Shown: positions 18,015-30,968 of the stretch, piece after piece | Position numbering within the stretch: the first letter of the stretch is position 1 | Layout: each line of letters opens with the position of its first letter | Assembly: GCF_900128995.1 (NCBI RefSeq) | Contig: NZ_FQUE01000001.1 | Span: 620,001-684,000 of the forward strand | DNA: 64,000 bases | Origin: Loktanella atrilutea | GTDB lineage: Bacteria; Pseudomonadota; Alphaproteobacteria; Rhodobacterales; Rhodobacteraceae | Direction: 5' to 3' | Notes under the pieces: generated by a model | What the model saw: the letters and a program-made list of their open reading frames with translations, nothing else | Database searches by the model: none | Told to the model about the DNA's origin: nothing | Position numbers and translations under genes: made by a program

Positions 18015-18632
18015 TCATGCATCGGGGGGCAGGATGCCAAGGCCGCGCAGGTAGATGCCGATCCCGGTCTCCAGCAGGTCGTCGGGGGGATAGGGGCTTT
18101 TCGTGCCCGGGCTGCCGCGCTGGAACAGTTCGACCACGCCGTGCGACAGCGCCCAGACGTGGGCTGCGAACATCTGCGGCGGCGGCCGGCGGTGCGGCGG
18201 GATGTGCTGCGACAGATCCTCTGCCGCCCGTTCCAGCACCCCCAATCCGCGTGTCGCGGCGGCATTCAGGGCCGACGACCGGTTGATCGAGATACCGCTT
18301 TCGAACATCGCGACGTAGTGCCCCGGGTTGTCGCGGGCAAAATCGAGGTAGGCCGCCCCCGTCGCCAGAAACGCCCGCAGGTCGGACGGCTGGCCGCCGG
18401 CATAGGCGGCTTCCATCCGCTCGGCAAAGATCGTGTAGCCTTGCAGCGCGGCCTCTGCGATCAGGTCCTCTCGGCCCTGAAAGTGGCGATAGACGGCGGC
18501 AGGGGTGACGCCCGCGTCGCGGGCCGCCTCTGACAGGGAAAACCCGGTAGGACCACGTTCCTCGATCAGTTCCAGACAGGAATCGACCAGCGCCTGCGCA
18601 AGATTGCCGTGGTGATACCCGCGCTTAACCAT
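18015..18632 (-). CDS. TetR/AcrR family transcriptional regulator
   Basis: A 205-residue regulator: TetR helix-turn-helix at about 8-55 (HHGNLAQALVDSCLELIEERGPTGFSLSEAARDAGVTPAAVYRHFQGREDLIAEAA) and a ligand-binding domain with the WALSHGVVELF pattern of the TetR C-terminal WHG class. The effector is unknown. Its start overlaps the 3' end of ppk2 by 8 nt, so it is probably cotranscribed with ppk2. Confidence 0.9.
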   Translation of the reverse strand: MVKRGYHHGNLAQALVDSCLELIEERGPTGFSLSEAARDAGVTPAAVYRHFQGREDLIAEAALQGYTIFAERMEAAYAGGQPSDLRAFLATGAAYLDFARDNPGHYVAMFESGISINRSSALNAAATRGLGVLERAAEDLSQHIPPHRRPPPQMFAAHVWALSHGVVELFQRGSPGTKSPYPPDDLLETGIGIYLRGLGILPPDA

Positions 18633-19494
18633 GTCGCAGGTCAGGTGCCCCCGCGATCTTGGGATCGGTCGTGCCGATGGCGCCCATCGACTTGCCGGCG
18701 TAGGACAGCGGCGTCAGCACCGACCGGATCGCATTGACCCGGGCCCGACGCTTGTCGTCAGCGCGAATCACCGTCCAGGGCGCGTGGGCGCTGTTGGTCC
18801 GGCGCAGCGTCTCGTCGATCGCGTCCGTGTAGGCGTCCCACTTGCGCAGCCCGTCAACGTCGATCTGGCTCAGCTTCCACTGTTTCAGCGGATCGCTTTC
18901 CCGGTCGAGGAACCGCTTCAGCTGTGTTGCGCGCCCGACATTGAGCCAGAGCTTGAAGAGCTGGATGCCGTCGTCGACCAGCAGCTTTTCGAATTCATTG
19001 ACCTGTCCGAACCACGTTTCGCGCTGGTCCGGCGTGCAAAAGCCGAAGACGTGTTCCACGACACCACGGTTGTACCAGGACCTGTCGAAGAAAACCACTT
19101 CACCCGCCGCTGGCATGTGCCGGATATAGCGTTGGAAATACCACTCCGTCGCCTCTGTCGGGGTTGGCTTCGACAAGGCGACGACACGGGCGTGCCGGGG
19201 GTTCATGTTCTCGCGGAAGCGGGCGATGGTGCCGCCCTTGCCGGCGGCGTCGCGCCCCTCGAAGACGACAACGATGCGCTGGCCGTCCTGCTGAGCGGCG
19301 ACTTGCAGCTTGGCCAGTTCGATCTGCAGCTTCGCCAGCGCGTCCTCGTAGGGCTTGCGGCCCCATTTCGCGTCGTAGGGAAAATCGGGGTTGAGGATGT
19401 CGCCCTTCTTGGCGTCCCGGATCGCGTCGCGCACGGACGGGGTGGCGTGCTGCTCGAAATAGCGACTGATGCCGCCGTCAAAGGGTTTGGTCAT
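18625..19494 (-). CDS. ppk2: Polyphosphate kinase 2
   Basis: PPK2 transfers phosphate between polyphosphate and nucleotides. This 289-residue, one-domain protein has Walker A EGRDAAGKGGTIARF, the lid and Walker B region VVFFDRSWYNRGVVEHVFGF and the PPK2 block DPLKQWKLSQIDVDGLRKWDAYT, placing it in the class I group that includes proteins phosphorylating ADP or GDP; nucleotide preference cannot be assigned. The ATG at 19494 has GGAGG at the right distance; another ATG two codons upstream lies too close to it. It overlaps tetR by 8 nt. Confidence 0.93.
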   Translation of the reverse strand: MTKPFDGGISRYFEQHATPSVRDAIRDAKKGDILNPDFPYDAKWGRKPYEDALAKLQIELAKLQVAAQQDGQRIVVVFEGRDAAGKGGTIARFRENMNPRHARVVALSKPTPTEATEWYFQRYIRHMPAAGEVVFFDRSWYNRGVVEHVFGFCTPDQRETWFGQVNEFEKLLVDDGIQLFKLWLNVGRATQLKRFLDRESDPLKQWKLSQIDVDGLRKWDAYTDAIDETLRRTNSAHAPWTVIRADDKRRARVNAIRSVLTPLSYAGKSMGAIGTTDPKIAGAPDLRHG

Positions 19495-19537
19495 GGGCAT
19501 CCTCCGCTGGTCGCCGCAATATGGGCAGTGACAGCCC

Positions 19538-20539
19538 CTAGCGCAATCCGGCGCGGGCGGCTGCACGGTCAATCGCGGCGATGGCCGCCTCCGGATCGAC
19601 GTGGTGCGGCATGTGGCCGACGCCCGACATCCGCGTCAGATGGGCGGAGGCGACAAGCGAGATCACCTTCTCGGAGTGGATGTCGATCGGCACCGTCGTG
19701 TCCGCCGTGCCGTGCAGAATCTCGATCGGCAGGGTCAGTTCCGGATAGCGTTGCGACAGCTCTACCGCGTGGGGCCGCAGCGTGTTGACCTGACGCACGT
19801 TCGCCCGGAAGGTTTCGGGACGCAGGGCCAGCGGTGCGCCGATGTATTCGGCATAACCGTCGGGTGCAGCCTGCGGCGCGAAGGTGCCTTCGATCACATC
19901 CTCTACCTTCGAGGTCGGCACGAATGCCGAGATCAGCGGGATCGTCACCGCACCGCCGAAGGCGCTGCCGTTGATCTGGTAGTAGGGCCCGAGCTCGCCC
20001 GGCCAGGGCATGGCGACACCGGCAAAAGACACCATGGCAGAGGCGTTTACGGGGCTGTCCTCGTCCAGTCCCATGACCGCCCAAGCGTAGGCCACGATCC
20101 CGCCGAAGCTGTGACCGACGACGACCGGATCGTGGACGCCAAGCGCTAGGGCCGCCTCCCGCAGCATCGTGGCCTGTTGCCGTGGGCTTTCGCCGGCGGT
20201 GGCGAAGGGGCCGTCGGCGATGCCCGGATAGCGGTCCGTATAGCCAAGGCCGGGCCGGTCGAAGGCGGTGACGCGGTAGTGGTCGGTCAGCCGGTCGAAC
20301 AGGTCGAACTTGAAATCCCGCAGGTTGCCGCCGGCGCCGTGGATCAGCACCACGTCCGGCCCGTCGCCCGCCTGAATGTAATGCACGCGCGCGCCGCCGT
20401 CGACGGTGACGAACTTGCCGATGGGCGGGAACGCGCGTTCTGCCTCTGCCGTGCGGTAGGTCGCGGTGCAGCCCGTGAGGACCGCGGCGATGCCGAGGGC
20501 CATGGCCGAGGCGGTGACGGTTCTACGTGCCAATTTCAT
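19538..20539 (-). CDS. Alpha/beta hydrolase, predicted lipoprotein
   Basis: A 333-residue alpha/beta hydrolase with a lipoprotein signal (lipobox LTGC, Cys24), so membrane-anchored in the periplasm. Catalytic features: oxyanion HGAGG, nucleophile elbow GHSFGG, acid in the GTADTTVP strand and His in [11 protein letters not shown]. Substrate unknown; epoxide hydrolase- or esterase-like. Its first codons overlap the end of metA by 17 nt on the same strand. Confidence 0.86.
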   Translation of the reverse strand: MKLARRTVTASAMALGIAAVLTGCTATYRTAEAERAFPPIGKFVTVDGGARVHYIQAGDGPDVVLIHGAGGNLRDFKFDLFDRLTDHYRVTAFDRPGLGYTDRYPGIADGPFATAGESPRQQATMLREAALALGVHDPVVVGHSFGGIVAYAWAVMGLDEDSPVNASAMVSFAGVAMPWPGELGPYYQINGSAFGGAVTIPLISAFVPTSKVEDVIEGTFAPQAAPDGYAEYIGAPLALRPETFRANVRQVNTLRPHAVELSQRYPELTLPIEILHGTADTTVPIDIHSEKVISLVASAHLTRMSGVGHMPHHVDPEAAIAAIDRAAARAGLR

Positions 20540-21446
20540 TCAGGTCATACTTCGTGGTCTGGTAGATCTCGTTGATCCAGTTGCCATATAGAAGGTGCGC
20601 GTGGCTTCGCCAGCGGTTTTGCGGCGGATTGGCGGGGTCGTCGTCGGGATAGTAGTTGCAGGGCACGTTGATCGCGGTCCCCTGCGCCACGTCGCGGTCG
20701 TATTCCTGCTTCAGCGTGGTGCTGTCGTATTCGAAATGATTGAAGACATAGAGCGCGCGGTGGGCCTGATCCTCGACCAGACAGGGGCCCGTCTCGGCGC
20801 TGGTGATGAGGGTCTGAAGACCGGGCTTCGCGTCGATCTCGCCCTGCCGCATTTCCGTCCAGCGGCTGACCGGCACGACGATGTCGTCGGAAAAGCCGCG
20901 CAGGTAGGGCGAGGCGGGCGCCGTCACGACATGACGGAAGCAGCCAAAGGCCTTGGCATCCAGCATGTGTTTGTCGACGCCGTGCAGGTAGTTGATCATC
21001 GCCATGCCGCCCCAGCAGACGCCGAAGGTCGAATGGACATGGGTCTGCGTCCAGTCGAAGACTTGGCGCAGCTCGTCCCAATAGGTGACCTCAGCGAAAG
21101 GCATGTGCTCGATCGGGGCGCCTGTGATGATCAGGCCATCGAACTTCTCTCCCGTCGCGGCCACGTCCGAGAAGGGGCGATAGAACTCCTCCATGTGCTC
21201 TGCGGCCGTGTTGCGGGTCTGATGCTCGGACATGCGGATCAGCGAGAACTCGATTTGCAGGGGGGTGGCGCCGATCAGCCGGGCGAACTGGTTCTCGGTC
21301 TGGATCTTCTTGGGCATCAGGTTCAGCAGCGCGATCCGCAGCGGTCTGATGTCCTGCCGGTCGGCCGCATCCGTCGCCATGACCATGACCCCTTCGCGCG
21401 ACAGCACGGCATAGGCGGGCAGGGAGGCTGGCAGTTTGATGGGCAT
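20523..21446 (-). CDS. metA: Homoserine O-acyltransferase, MetA family (predicted acetyl-CoA-using)
   Basis: Acylates homoserine at the start of methionine synthesis. The 307 residues begin [11 protein letters not shown], carry [14 protein letters not shown], the catalytic Cys144 in FGVCWGG and the later His/Glu in [10 protein letters not shown]. The residue aligning to E. coli MetA Gly111 is glutamate here (Glu113 in [10 protein letters not shown]); in this family Glu at that place goes with acetyl-CoA and Gly with succinyl-CoA, so acetyltransferase activity is predicted. Only 39 nt separate it from the preceding gene. I saw no SAM-II-like motif there. Confidence 0.93.
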   Translation of the reverse strand: MPIKLPASLPAYAVLSREGVMVMATDAADRQDIRPLRIALLNLMPKKIQTENQFARLIGATPLQIEFSLIRMSEHQTRNTAAEHMEEFYRPFSDVAATGEKFDGLIITGAPIEHMPFAEVTYWDELRQVFDWTQTHVHSTFGVCWGGMAMINYLHGVDKHMLDAKAFGCFRHVVTAPASPYLRGFSDDIVVPVSRWTEMRQGEIDAKPGLQTLITSAETGPCLVEDQAHRALYVFNHFEYDSTTLKQEYDRDVAQGTAINVPCNYYPDDDPANPPQNRWRSHAHLLYGNWINEIYQTTKYDLNEIGT

Positions 21447-21485
21447 GGGACTGTTCCTTGCAGACGGGGCTGACAGATAGGCGGG

Positions 21486-22358
21486 TCAGCCCTGCATCTC
21501 AACCCGTGTCAGTGCACTGGCGACGAGAGCGTCGAAATCCGCAGCGGTGCGGATGGCGCCGATCTGCGTCGCCGGGATGGTCAGGCCCCAGCGGTCGGCC
21601 ATGGCGCGGTAGCGCGGCTGACGGTGGGCGAGGGCACGGGCATAGGTCCAACGGATGAAGTCATCGGGATCGACCTCCGCCTCGGTGCAGTCGTTTTCGG
21701 AAAGGTAGGCGGTCCAGGCGTCCAACAGGAAACCGGGCTGGTAGGACATCGGCTTTGGCGCCGCATCGAAGCGGCGCACCAGTTCGGCGGTATGCGCCTC
21801 GGTCCCTTCGATCCAGATCATCAGCGTGCGCGCGGCCAGATGTCGCATCACCGCGTCCTCGGGATCGTCCGGGTCGACCCATTCACAGATCGATCCGCCG
21901 GTATCGCAGACGAAGTGCGGATAGCCGTAAAGCGCCTGCGCACGGTCGATGAAATGCCCGGTGTCCAGCAGCGCCGCGACCTCTGCCCGGCGGAACTGGT
22001 CCTGACGGCGGGTGTATTCGGCCAAAGGCAACCCGCCACGCCCCACGCCGCCGGGCTTGCCGAGGTAGGTCGACACCGGGTTGAGGTTATCGAAGGTGAT
22101 GTTGGACCCGATGTAGATGCTGTCCGACAGCAACAGGTCGCGCAGGAACGGCACCTTCATCGCCTCTGCCTTGGCGTTGTCGGCGATCAGCTCGCCCATG
22201 TAGCGCGTGCCGATGCGGTAATCGACCGAGTAGTGGAACCAGTCGCCGGTGCGGCGCAGAAGGCTGGCCACATGGGTCTTACCCAGCCCCGACATGCCAA
22301 AGAGCAAAACGCGTTTCTGCGGGGCGGCAAGCCAGTCGGCGGCGGATGTGTAAATCAT
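21486..22358 (-). CDS. P-loop NTPase of unknown function
   Basis: A 290-residue protein I do not recognise by name. It has a clear Walker A in LLFGMSGLGKTHVASLLR (about 19-36) near the N-terminus, a probable Walker B/sensor in MIWIEGTEAH, and the aromatic C-terminal segment DFIRWTYARALAHRQPRYRAMADRWGL. The organisation is that of a small kinase-like or AAA-like ATPase without an accessory domain. It lies upstream of metA on the same strand. A pair of AT-rich palindromes lies 24-75 nt upstream of its start. Confidence 0.7.
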   Translation of the reverse strand: MIYTSAADWLAAPQKRVLLFGMSGLGKTHVASLLRRTGDWFHYSVDYRIGTRYMGELIADNAKAEAMKVPFLRDLLLSDSIYIGSNITFDNLNPVSTYLGKPGGVGRGGLPLAEYTRRQDQFRRAEVAALLDTGHFIDRAQALYGYPHFVCDTGGSICEWVDPDDPEDAVMRHLAARTLMIWIEGTEAHTAELVRRFDAAPKPMSYQPGFLLDAWTAYLSENDCTEAEVDPDDFIRWTYARALAHRQPRYRAMADRWGLTIPATQIGAIRTAADFDALVASALTRVEMQG

Positions 22359-22381
22359 GCGCCCTGCCTAACGGGGGGGCA

Positions 22382-22433
22382 AAAAATCTTCTAGAAGATT
22401 TTTCGGCCGGTCAAAATTTTCGAGAAAATTTTG
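22382..22433. repeat. Two adjacent 22-bp AT-rich palindromes
   Basis: 22382-22403 is AAAAATCTTCT joined to its exact reverse complement (central CTAG). 22412-22433 is CAAAATTTTC-GA-GAAAATTTTG. Both have the length of the CCGATTTTTCT palindromes elsewhere and similar A/T runs but different outer bases. They lie just past the mnmA stop. Confidence 0.85.
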
Positions 22434-22442
22434 CGCCCCGGG

Positions 22443-23582
22443 CTACCGGCCGCGCCAGATCCAGCCACCGCCGAGCACGCGGCTGCTGTCGGGATCGTAG
22501 AACACGCAGGCCTGCCCGGGGCTGACACCTTCCTCGGCTGCCAGCAGTTCCACCTCCGCCTCCGTGGCCGAGATCGGGCGCAGGATCGCATCGGTCGGCG
22601 GTTTCGTCGACCTGACCTTGACCGCGATCTGCCGCGCGCCGCCCGTCAGGAAATCGCCGTCGCCCAGCCAGTTGATCTCGCGCAGGGGGACGCGGCGGGT
22701 GGCCAGCATCGCCTTGGGCCCCACGACGACCTGTCGCGCATCCACGTCGAGCTTGACTACGTAGAGCGGATCGACGAGGCCGCCGATGCCAAGGCCCCGG
22801 CGCTGGCCGATGGTGTAGTGGATGACGCCGTCATGATGGCCCAAAACGCGGCCCTCGGTATCGACGATGTCCCCGGGAACCGCGGCGCCGGGACGCAGCT
22901 TCTTGATGACGGCGGCGTAGTCGCCGTTCGGGACGAAGCAGATGTCCTGACTGTCGGGCTTGTCGGCGACGGTCAGCCCGAATTGCGCAGCCAGCGCGCG
23001 GGTCTCTGCCTTCGTCGACAGATGGCCCAGCGGGAAGCGCAGGTAATTTAGCTGTTCTTCGGTCGTGGAGAACAGGAAATAGCTCTGGTCGCGCTGCGAA
23101 TCAGCCGCGGCGTGCAGTTCTGCCCCCTGCGCGCCCATCTTGCGCTGGATGTAATGACCCGTCGCCATGCAGTCCGCATCCAGGTCCTTCGCGGTCGCCA
23201 GCAGGTCCTTGAACTTCACCCGCTCGTTGCAGCGGATGCAGGGCACGGGGGTGGCGCCGCCAAGGTAGCTGTCGGCGAATTCGTCGATCACGGCCTCGCG
23301 GAAGGTGTTCTCGTAATCCAGCACGTAATGCGGAAAGCCCATCGTCTCGGCCACGCGGGCGGCGTCCTGGATGTCGCGCCCGGCACAGCAGGCACCCTTT
23401 TTCGCAAGGGCCGCGCCGTGATCGTAAAGCTGCAGCGTCACGCCGACGACATCGTAGCCTTCGCTTGCCAGTTGTGCCGCCACGACGGAACTGTCCACGC
23501 CGCCCGACATCGCGACGACGACGCGGGTCTGGGCGGGTGGCTTGGCGAAACCGAGCGAATTGAGCGGGTGATCAAGGGACAT
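22443..23582 (-). CDS. mnmA: tRNA-specific 2-thiouridylase MnmA
   Basis: Thiolates U34 of tRNA-Lys, -Glu and -Gln. The 379 residues carry the ATP-pyrophosphatase loop [41 protein letters not shown], the cysteine pair used for sulfur transfer (in [11 protein letters not shown] and [10 protein letters not shown]) and [10 protein letters not shown]. The ATG at 23582 ([11 protein letters not shown]) is taken; an upstream TTG-type extension is unlikely. Two AT palindromes follow its stop. Confidence 0.96.
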   Translation of the reverse strand: MSLDHPLNSLGFAKPPAQTRVVVAMSGGVDSSVVAAQLASEGYDVVGVTLQLYDHGAALAKKGACCAGRDIQDAARVAETMGFPHYVLDYENTFREAVIDEFADSYLGGATPVPCIRCNERVKFKDLLATAKDLDADCMATGHYIQRKMGAQGAELHAAADSQRDQSYFLFSTTEEQLNYLRFPLGHLSTKAETRALAAQFGLTVADKPDSQDICFVPNGDYAAVIKKLRPGAAVPGDIVDTEGRVLGHHDGVIHYTIGQRRGLGIGGLVDPLYVVKLDVDARQVVVGPKAMLATRRVPLREINWLGDGDFLTGGARQIAVKVRSTKPPTDAILRPISATEAEVELLAAEEGVSPGQACVFYDPDSSRVLGGGWIWRGR

Positions 23583-23712
23583 CGGACACCGTCGGACTGG
23601 AACTTGAGGCAATATAGACGAAAAAGCCCGATATACCCATGGCCGCGCGCTTACCAGTCCTTAAAGGATTTCGGTGACCAATCGGCACGGGGACGCCGGA
23701 AAGGGGCTGAAC

Positions 23713-24000
23713 ATGTTTCTGAAGAAGATCGATGGCCCGCGGTCCGTCACCCTTCCCGATGGCACCGTGATGACACGCGCGGACCTGCCGCCCGCCCGCA
23801 CGCGACGTTGGGTCGCGTCACGCAAGGCCGCCGTCGTCGCTGCCGTCATGCACGGGCTGCTGACGCGCGGTGCCGCGCTCGAAACCTATGGCCTGTCAGA
23901 GGATGAGTTCGCCGAATGGGAAACCGCGGTGCGGCTGCACGGTCAGGATGCGTTGAAAACGACGGCGCTGCAACGCTACAGACAACTACAAGGTGATTGA
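23713..24000 (+). CDS. sciP: CtrA inhibitor SciP (DUF1153)
   Basis: A 95-residue helix-turn-helix protein of the SciP/DUF1153 family: ITLPDGTV-type VTLPDGTVMTRADLPPARTRRWVASRKAAVVAAVMHGLLTRGAALETYGLSEDEFAEWETAVRLHG. In Caulobacter SciP binds CtrA at target promoters and blocks RNA polymerase recruitment. The ATG at 23713 has AAGGGGC ahead of it; an upstream in-frame ATG gives an unneeded 13-residue leader. It sits 80 nt before ctrA on the same strand, joining inhibitor and target in one locus. Confidence 0.92.
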   Translation: MFLKKIDGPRSVTLPDGTVMTRADLPPARTRRWVASRKAAVVAAVMHGLLTRGAALETYGLSEDEFAEWETAVRLHGQDALKTTALQRYRQLQGD

Positions 24001-24018
24001 CCAGAAACCCCGGTATCG

Positions 24019-24033
24019 GTAACGGAGGATTAA
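24019..24033. promoter_or_regulatory. Candidate CtrA box upstream of ctrA (one mismatch)
   Basis: GTAA-N7-TTAA, differing by one base from the CtrA consensus TTAA-N7-TTAA, 48 nt before the ctrA start codon. Fits autoregulation as in Caulobacter; not proof. Confidence 0.45.
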
Positions 24034-24080
24034 CTTTTCGAAGCGAGATTATGATTATCAACTTTTAGCGGAGTAGCCCG

Positions 24081-24794
24081 ATGCGTGTATTGCTGGTCGA
24101 AGACGATCCTACCACCTCCAAAAGCATCGAGCTCATGTTGAGTCACGCGAACCTGAATGTCTACTCCACCGACATGGGGGAGGAAGGCATCGATCTGGCG
24201 AAACTCTACGACTACGACCTGATCCTGCTGGACCTGAACCTGCCCGACATGAATGGGCACGAGGTGCTGCGGCAGTTGCGGCTGGCACGGATCGACACGC
24301 CGATCCTGATCCTGTCAGGCGAGGACGATACCGAAAACAAGCTGAAAGGCTTTGGCTTCGGGGCCGACGACTATCTGACCAAGCCGTTCCACCGCGAGGA
24401 ACTGGTCGCCCGCATCCATGCCATCATCCGCCGGTCGAAGGGGCATGCCCAGTCGGTCATCACAACCGGTGGCATCGCCGTCAATCTCGACGCCAAGACG
24501 GTCGAGGTCGAAGGCAACGCGGTCCATCTGACGGGCAAGGAATACCAGATGCTGGAACTTCTCAGCCTGCGCAAGGGGACGACGCTGACGAAGGAAATGT
24601 TCCTCAACCACCTTTACGGCGGTATGGACGAGCCGGAACTCAAGATCATCGACGTCTTCATTTGCAAGCTGCGCAAGAAGCTGTCCGAAGCAACCGGCGG
24701 CGACAATTTCATCGAAACGGTCTGGGGCCGCGGCTATGTCCTGCGCGACCCCGAAACGCAGTCCGACAAGGCCCGCATCGCGATCGGCGCCTGA
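24081..24794 (+). CDS. ctrA: Cell-cycle response regulator CtrA
   Basis: A 237-residue OmpR-type regulator: receiver domain 1-120 with the phosphoacceptor Asp51 ([17 protein letters not shown]), Lys in the [20 protein letters not shown] segment, and a winged-helix DNA-binding domain ([51 protein letters not shown]). The near-invariant CtrA sequence makes identification firm. In Rhodobacterales it mainly governs motility, gene-transfer-agent and envelope genes. The C-terminus ends in IGA rather than the double Ala that ClpXP recognises in Caulobacter CtrA. Confidence 0.97.
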   Translation: MRVLLVEDDPTTSKSIELMLSHANLNVYSTDMGEEGIDLAKLYDYDLILLDLNLPDMNGHEVLRQLRLARIDTPILILSGEDDTENKLKGFGFGADDYLTKPFHREELVARIHAIIRRSKGHAQSVITTGGIAVNLDAKTVEVEGNAVHLTGKEYQMLELLSLRKGTTLTKEMFLNHLYGGMDEPELKIIDVFICKLRKKLSEATGGDNFIETVWGRGYVLRDPETQSDKARIAIGA

Positions 24795-29622
<4,828 letters not shown>

Positions 29623-29640
29623 CCCGACGGATAACTTTTT

Positions 29641-29665
29641 GTTCTCTAATGTTCTTAAAAAGTTC
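29641..29665 (+). promoter_or_regulatory. LexA-type box GTTC-N7-GTTC
   Basis: GTTC-N7-GTTC (29651-29665) matches the LexA operator known from Rhodobacter and relatives; a third GTTC lies at 29641. It lies just after recG and 64 nt ahead of the 40-codon ORF. The motif alone is short enough that one chance match in 64 kb is expected, so its position is the main support. Confidence 0.55.
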
Positions 29666-29728
29666 TTTACAGGTGCGTGATGAAATGAGAACAAAGGAGC
29701 AACAGAAGGCAACCAGAGGAGAGACCCC

Positions 29729-29851
29729 ATGGCCAAGGACATCAAGACCGCGATCCACCGCAGCCGAGAGACCCTTTTGGCCGATGCGATCGGGGCCGCA
29801 TCACTGGTCGTCATGCTGTTCGTCGGACTGTCGTTGCCTGCGGTGATCTGA
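29729..29851 (+). CDS. 40-residue single-pass membrane microprotein, possibly SOS-controlled
   Basis: A 40-codon frame beginning MAKDIKTAIHRSRET. Residues 1-19 are polar and basic; residues 20-38 (AIGAASLVVMLFVGLSLPA) form one membrane helix ending near the C-terminus, so an inner-membrane protein with cytoplasmic N-terminus is predicted. A strong Shine-Dalgarno (AGAGGAGA) precedes the ATG. Behind a LexA-type box and followed by a good terminator (29981-30013), it looks like a monocistronic transcription unit. It resembles in plan the 29-residue SOS-induced division inhibitor SidA of Caulobacter, but I see no sequence match and infer no function. Confidence 0.65.
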   Translation: MAKDIKTAIHRSRETLLADAIGAASLVVMLFVGLSLPAVI

Positions 29852-29980
29852 CCTGACTGCCCCGTGTCCCGGCGATCCCGGCGTCCGCCTGTGCCACCTC
29901 GCGGACGCCAGCCTGCCTGTTCCATGTGCGATCACGGGTTGCCTGCCCCGATCGCCGTCGTCCGGGACGCCTCACTCGCC

Positions 29981-30013
29981 GCCGCCATCCCCCCGGATGT
30001 GCGGCGGTTTTTT
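29981..30013 (+). terminator. Intrinsic terminator after the microprotein gene
   Basis: A GC-rich hairpin (CCGC-CATCC pairing with GGATG-T-GCGG, with one bulge) followed by six T. It closes the 29729-29851 unit and abuts the stop of the convergent scaffold gene. Confidence 0.7.
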
Positions 30014-30441
30014 CATGCGGTGACCTGCGCGTCGTCGAGGGCGGCGAGGGTGGCATCGAAGGCCAGCATGATCGAGGCGTGACGGTTCTTGTAGTCCTTT
30101 GCCGGTTCCAGCACGGCCAGCCCGTCGAATGGCGCCGCGGGGACGGGGCCACCGTCCTTCAGCATGGCCAGCAACTCGTCATGCCCGCGCTGAATCGTGC
30201 CGCGGTCGAGGCCGATGACGCTTTGTCCGACGACGGAGGCGGCTGCCTGACCCAGCGCGCAGGCCTTCACGTCCTGCCCGAACGCTGCGATGCGCCCGTC
30301 AGCGACCTTGAGGTCGACCGTCACGGTCGACCCGCATAGGGGTGAGCGCTTGCGTGCGGTGCCGTCAGGGTCGGGCAAGCGGGTCGTGTGCGGGATCTCT
30401 GACGCCAGCGCAAGGATGCGGGTGGAGTAGAGTTTGATCAT
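30013..30441 (-). CDS. Iron-sulfur cluster scaffold-like protein (IscU/NifU N-terminal family)
   Basis: A 142-residue member of the IscU/NifU N-terminal fold, which assembles Fe-S clusters on three cysteines. Here Cys is present in SPLCGSTVTVDLKVADGRIAAFGQDVKACALGQAAASV (first two positions), but the third position, in the KNRHASIMLAF segment where SufU-type proteins have RIKCATLAW, appears to be serine. Start at 30441 (MIKLYSTRIL); the long upstream frame is a hisI shadow. Divergent from hisI with 84 nt between. Confidence 0.8.
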   Translation of the reverse strand: MIKLYSTRILALASEIPHTTRLPDPDGTARKRSPLCGSTVTVDLKVADGRIAAFGQDVKACALGQAAASVVGQSVIGLDRGTIQRGHDELLAMLKDGGPVPAAPFDGLAVLEPAKDYKNRHASIMLAFDATLAALDDAQVTA

Positions 30442-30525
30442 GTCGGTCTCGGCACTCACCGGTTTGCCCTTTCGCTTGGTCCCCCATAGATAGGGCGCGA
30501 CGCGATGCTTGGAAAGGTTGCCCCG

Positions 30526-30888
30526 ATGTCCTTCGACCCCGCTACCCTGCGCTACAACGATGCAGGCCTGATCCCGGTCATCGCGCAGGACGCGCAGTCG
30601 GGCGAGGTGCTGATGCTGGCTTGGATGAACGCAGAGGCGGTGGCGCGCACGCTGGACACCGGTGACGTGACCTACTGGTCGCGCTCCCGTTCGGAATTCT
30701 GGGTGAAGGGGGCGACGTCGGGTCACACGCAAAAGCTGGTGGAATTCCGGCTGGACTGCGACCGTGACTGTCTGCTGGTGGCGGTCGACCAGACCGGGCC
30801 CGCCTGCCACACCGGCAGGCGGTCGTGCTTCTATACCAAGGTGGAGGGTGGCGCAGAGGTTGTCACCGATGCGCCGATGGCGGGATGA
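30526..30888 (+). CDS. hisI: Phosphoribosyl-AMP cyclohydrolase
   Basis: Third step of histidine synthesis, opening the purine ring of PR-AMP. The 120-residue monofunctional form (no HisE fusion) has [44 protein letters not shown] and zinc/magnesium ligands DCDRDCLLV and [14 protein letters not shown]. Start at 30526; seven codons upstream is an alternative. Convergent with gluQ across a short repeat-bearing gap. Confidence 0.96.
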   Translation: MSFDPATLRYNDAGLIPVIAQDAQSGEVLMLAWMNAEAVARTLDTGDVTYWSRSRSEFWVKGATSGHTQKLVEFRLDCDRDCLLVAVDQTGPACHTGRRSCFYTKVEGGAEVVTDAPMAG

Positions 30889-30904
30889 GGACGCCTGCCG
30901 CGGG

Positions 30905-30930
30905 CGAGTATTTCGGAAAAAGCGAGGACA
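30905..30930. repeat. Short GAGTATTTCGG...GCGAGGAC element
   Basis: CGAGTATTTCGGAAAAAGCGAGGAC between hisI and gluQ resembles the TATTT-tail half of the repeats at 6432, 9224 and 37283, without the GC hairpin. Confidence 0.45.
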
Positions 30931-30968
30931 CGCCGGTCACGCTGACCGATCCGCGTCACGGGGCGCGT

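Noticed and set aside
21447-21485. SAM-II riboswitch ahead of metA
   Set aside because: Only 39 nt lie between the genes and the SAM-II conserved bases are not seen.
30881-30968. Extra small gene between hisI and gluQ
   Set aside because: The frames here only extend through a repeat element; no start with a ribosome binding site.
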